14,893 bases of DNA from an uncultured bacterium (lineage in GTDB: Bacteria; Planctomycetota; Phycisphaerae; Phycisphaerales; SM1A02): positions 1-14,893 of the forward strand of contig CAIXEV010000129.1 in the NCBI GenBank assembly GCA_903918555.1, in the 5' to 3' direction. The position numbers were made by a program, and so were the translations under genes. Shown piece by piece: positions 12,364 through 14,893 of the stretch (positions are counted from its first letter, which is position 1; the number at the start of each line of letters is the position of its first letter). The notes under the pieces are model-generated. The model was given only the letters and a program-made list of their open reading frames with translations. It was not told where the DNA came from and ran no database searches.

Positions 12364-13917
12364 GTGTCCAGCAGACTCACCGTGGCTCGATCCCTTCTCG
12401 TCGTTCTCGCCCTCCTCGTCATCGGGTGCTTCGCGTCGTTTGCGACGGCCTCCGCGTCGAGGCTCGGCCCGCCGCCCGATCGCGGCGATCTGGCGTTCGC
12501 CTACCAGAGCCTCGAGCGCCTCATCGCGCGTCTTCCCAACGACCCAACGGTCCGCGAGCGCGCGAACCGCTGCTTCGACGGCCTCACGCGCGACTTCTTC
12601 ATCGGGCAGTTCGACTCTGCGCTCGCCGAGATCGCGCGGCTTCACGGCGAGCTCCAGCGGCTCAACGAGGTCGGCCAGGAAGAGCTGCAGTTCCTGTTCG
12701 GCCATCGCTATGTGACGACGCCGCGCGCCATCGTCGCCGGCGAGTCGACCGGCATCTCGCTCGAGTCGGTCGAGCTCGCGCGCATGCAGCTCGGTTTCGC
12801 GCCGTCGACGATGGTCGCCGTCGCCGACGGCAAGCGCTACGAGGTGCCGTACGCCGATGTGCTCGAGTTCAAGCTTCCGGCCGTCATCGCCGAAGGCCAT
12901 GTGACGATCCTCGCGAAGTTCAAGCTGATCGGCGAGGTCGAGATCGCGCGGGTCGCCGTGCTCGACCGCTCGACCGAGGCACTCCGCGAGGGCTTTGGCA
13001 CGCGCATCTCCGCGCTGCTGGCGAAAGGGGCGATCGATCAGGCCGAGGCCTCCTCGCTTCGCGCGCGAACGGCGCTTCTCACCGAGGAGATCGATCGCAC
13101 CAAGCTGGCCGCGCTCATCGCGGATCTTCACCGCATCTCGAAGGAGCTCGACGCGGCGATCTCGCGCGCGGAACAAGGCGCGCGCCCGTTTGCCGCGCGC
13201 GGCGACACCTGGCGCGTCTACCGCGTACTCGGCACCGAGCTCCCCGTGCGCCAGTTCGTTCCCGAAGGCGAGGGGCCGTTCCCGGTCGTGATCGCGTTCC
13301 ATGGCGCAGGCGCCGACGAGAACATGTTCTTCGACGGCTACGGCGGCGGCACGCTCTTGCGAAGCGCGTCGGGCGAGGCGTTCATCGCCGTCTGCCCGCC
13401 GACCGTTGCATTCGGCGTCAGCCCAAACCTGCTCGAAGCGTTCATCGAGGAACTCGCGAAGAATCTCCCGATCGATCGAACGCGCGTCGGCCTGATGGGG
13501 CACTCGCTCGGTGGCGTCACGGCGTCCCGTCTCGCGGTGCTCAAGCCCGACCTGATCACCGGCGCCGCTTGCATCGCAGGGTTTGCCGATCTTCCGCGAG
13601 AAGGCGCGCCCGCCCCCCGCAGGGTCTTCCTCGCGGAGCTCGATCCGCTCTTTCCAATCGAGTCGACCACCCAGGCGATCGAGGCCGCGCGCATGCGCGG
13701 TGAATCGATCGAGATCGAGACGGTCCCGCACGAGGGGCACACCCTCGTGGTCGGAAAGGTCGTGCCTCAGGCGGTGCGCTGGCTTCTCGCACGACCCGCG
13801 CGCACGACCGAGGCCACGAAGCCGACGGCCAGCGCGCCGAGCACCACGCCGATGAAGGCCGATGGCCCGAAGCCCAGCGAGAATGTGGCGATTCCGAGCA
13901 GCGGCCCGAGGAAGTAG
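12364..13917 (+). CDS. Secreted or lipid-anchored alpha/beta hydrolase with novel N-terminal region
   Basis: With GTG 12364 the product has 517 residues and starts with a signal peptide (basic residues at 4 and 9, hydrophobic 11-21). VIGC at 19-22 fits a lipobox, so C22 may be lipidated; cleavage after ATASA is the alternative. Residues about 35-290 are not recognised and include a probable coiled coil (about 230-275). The C-terminal part is an esterase-like alpha/beta hydrolase: VIAFHGAGADENMFF (around H313, oxyanion region), the nucleophile elbow GHSLGG with S381, a probable acid at D427 and H459 in HEGH. Substrate is unknown; the layout resembles secreted esterases such as PHB-depolymerase-like enzymes. 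The core fold appears to end near VRWLLA; a further 45 or so residues, Pro/Thr/Ser/Ala-rich, are read from DNA that is antisense to the end of the MFS gene. The frame is open to 12133, but those starts lie in the photolyase gene and precede the signal peptide. GTG 12382 is another possible start. Confidence 0.85.
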   Translation: MSSRLTVARSLLVVLALLVIGCFASFATASASRLGPPPDRGDLAFAYQSLERLIARLPNDPTVRERANRCFDGLTRDFFIGQFDSALAEIARLHGELQRLNEVGQEELQFLFGHRYVTTPRAIVAGESTGISLESVELARMQLGFAPSTMVAVADGKRYEVPYADVLEFKLPAVIAEGHVTILAKFKLIGEVEIARVAVLDRSTEALREGFGTRISALLAKGAIDQAEASSLRARTALLTEEIDRTKLAALIADLHRISKELDAAISRAEQGARPFAARGDTWRVYRVLGTELPVRQFVPEGEGPFPVVIAFHGAGADENMFFDGYGGGTLLRSASGEAFIAVCPPTVAFGVSPNLLEAFIEELAKNLPIDRTRVGLMGHSLGGVTASRLAVLKPDLITGAACIAGFADLPREGAPAPRRVFLAELDPLFPIESTTQAIEAARMRGESIEIETVPHEGHTLVVGKVVPQAVRWLLARPARTTEATKPTASAPSTTPMKADGPKPSENVAIPSSGPRK

Positions 13918-14893
13918 CCGGCGCCGACGAGCGCCTCGTGAATGCCGCCGGCCTCGACCTTCGCGCCACCGACGGCAAGCCCGTAGTAGATCGCGCTGTA
14001 GTAGATGACGCCCTGGCCAAGGCCGATGCCGACGAGCCCGAGCGCGAGCGTTCCTTCGCCGCGGGCCGCGACGGCGAGCGCGAAGCCGCCTGCGAGAAAC
14101 GCGCCGGCGACCGCGAGCGACGCGCCGCGGCCATGCCAGAACGCCGTCCGCCAGAGGACGAGCACCGCGGCGAGGCGCGCGACATGCCAGATCGCGCCGA
14201 GCGGCGCCTGCAGCGCTGGCTCGGTGCCGAGGCTCCCGAAGAGATAGGGGAGAATCGGCGCGAGCGCGCCGATGACGAGGTAACCCATCGGATGCAGGAC
14301 GCGTGACGCAGCGAGGAGCGGCGTGTACGACGGCGGCACATGGCGCGCGGCCTCGCCTTCGTCGTGCGCCGCGGGGTGCGCGGGGAACCGGGTCAGGAAG
14401 AGGATCGCGATCAGGTTGATCGGAAGGAGCGACGGGATCGCCCACAGCATCAGGCCGGCCTTCGTCAGCGGACCGGCTGCGGCGAGGCTCACCGCGGTCG
14501 CGGCCATCCACGATGCGTTGAACCATCCGATCGAGTTGCGCATCGCGTGGCCGTGCCGGCCCGACACGAGGTAATGCTGCACGATCGGCCACTGCAGCGC
14601 GCCGAGCGCCGTCATGACGACCGTCACGATCCAGAGCGTCACGACGCCGGGAAAGATCGCGACGAGCGGCGCAAGGAGCGCCTGCGCCAGCAGCACGAGC
14701 CCGAGCGCCGACCGCGGCGTCATGCGCCGTTCGAGCGCGCGGACGATGAAGCCCGCGCAGACGGCGACCGCGGTGTACGCGACTCCGTTCACGAACGCGA
14801 GGAGCAGCGTGTCCTTCTGGCGAAACCCGTACTCGCTCTCCGCGATGAAGTAGATCGAGTTCCAGAGAACGCCCGTTCCCACCGAGCACACGA
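13767..14893 (-). CDS. Major facilitator superfamily transporter (partial, N-terminus outside window)
   Basis: At least 375 residues with many hydrophobic segments spread along the chain indicate an MFS-type permease. The visible part starts near the first helix (VLWNSIYFIAESEYGF), then LLLAFVNGVAYTAVAVCAGF. The cytoplasmic RALERRMTPRSA after helix 2 fits the basic MFS loop between helices 2 and 3. A polar central loop (HPAAHDEGEAARH) separates two six-helix halves. The last helix (GVVLGALAVGFVASVV) is followed by a short basic tail. The frame is open to the right edge, and probably only about 20 residues are missing. The codon at 14891 (GTG on the minus strand) is not taken as the start. The transported substrate cannot be inferred. 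The 3' end overlaps the convergent hydrolase gene by 151 bases. Confidence 0.85.
   Translation of the reverse strand, partial: VCSVGTGVLWNSIYFIAESEYGFRQKDTLLLAFVNGVAYTAVAVCAGFIVRALERRMTPRSALGLVLLAQALLAPLVAIFPGVVTLWIVTVVMTALGALQWPIVQHYLVSGRHGHAMRNSIGWFNASWMAATAVSLAAAGPLTKAGLMLWAIPSLLPINLIAILFLTRFPAHPAAHDEGEAARHVPPSYTPLLAASRVLHPMGYLVIGALAPILPYLFGSLGTEPALQAPLGAIWHVARLAAVLVLWRTAFWHGRGASLAVAGAFLAGGFALAVAARGEGTLALGLVGIGLGQGVIYYSAIYYGLAVGGAKVEAGGIHEALVGAGYFLGPLLGIATFSLGFGPSAFIGVVLGALAVGFVASVVRAGRARSQRTA

Noticed and set aside
10743..12422. A 559-codon minus-strand open frame opposite the class I photolyase
   Set aside because: The plus strand encodes an unambiguous photolyase over the same stretch; the minus frame has no domain signal.
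12181..14889. A 900-codon open frame on the minus strand
   Set aside because: It is antisense to the clear alpha/beta hydrolase and in another frame of the MFS gene. Its product is Arg/Ala-rich low-complexity sequence without domains, a usual by-product of high GC content.

Overview
This is a 14.9 kb, very GC-rich (visibly around 70%) bacterial chromosomal window, almost fully packed with genes. It holds eleven protein-coding genes and no RNA genes, insertion sequences, phage genes or CRISPR arrays. Alanine/arginine-rich proteins, few strong Shine-Dalgarno sequences, several GTG starts and many proteins of unrecognised family suggest an environmental bacterium. A member of the Planctomycetota (Phycisphaerae-like) is my best guess, but it is inference only; no marker gene here settles it.

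Left part, plus strand (2-4847). First comes a cobalamin-binding-fold protein in which the usual cobalamin contact motifs are degenerate. A 241-base gap with five copies of a 13-14 bp tandem repeat follows. Then comes a tightly spaced set: an ECF-type sigma factor, a small single-pass membrane protein that overlaps it by 4 bases (positional candidate anti-sigma factor), a secreted cysteine-rich protein of unknown function, and tilS (tRNA-Ile lysidine synthetase), whose start overlaps the preceding stop.

Middle part, minus strand (4836-7397). Two adjacent genes encode membrane-anchored thioredoxin-like proteins. The upstream one has a MauE-type membrane domain followed by two thioredoxin-like units. 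The downstream one has a DoxX/MauE-like membrane domain followed by one unit. All three units carry two CxxC pairs and appear to be copies of one module. This pair, probably an envelope disulfide or metal-thiol system, is the least familiar thing in the window.

Right part, plus strand (7556-12209). A divergent three-gene operon with 4-base and 1-base overlaps encodes an iron-sulfur bacterial photolyase/cryptochrome (FeS-BCP/PhrB type, the (6-4) photolyase family), a fused SRPBCC + TIGR01777-type NAD(P)-dependent epimerase, and a class I CPD photolyase. Together they form a likely light-driven UV-repair cassette that could cover both main pyrimidine dimer types.

End (12364-14893). A secreted or lipid-anchored alpha/beta hydrolase with a long unrecognised N-terminal region follows. 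Its 3' end overlaps by 151 bases the end of a convergent MFS transporter gene, which runs off the right edge of the window. Short 15-bp tandem repeats also lie just before the hydrolase gene and at the start of the second thioredoxin-like gene.
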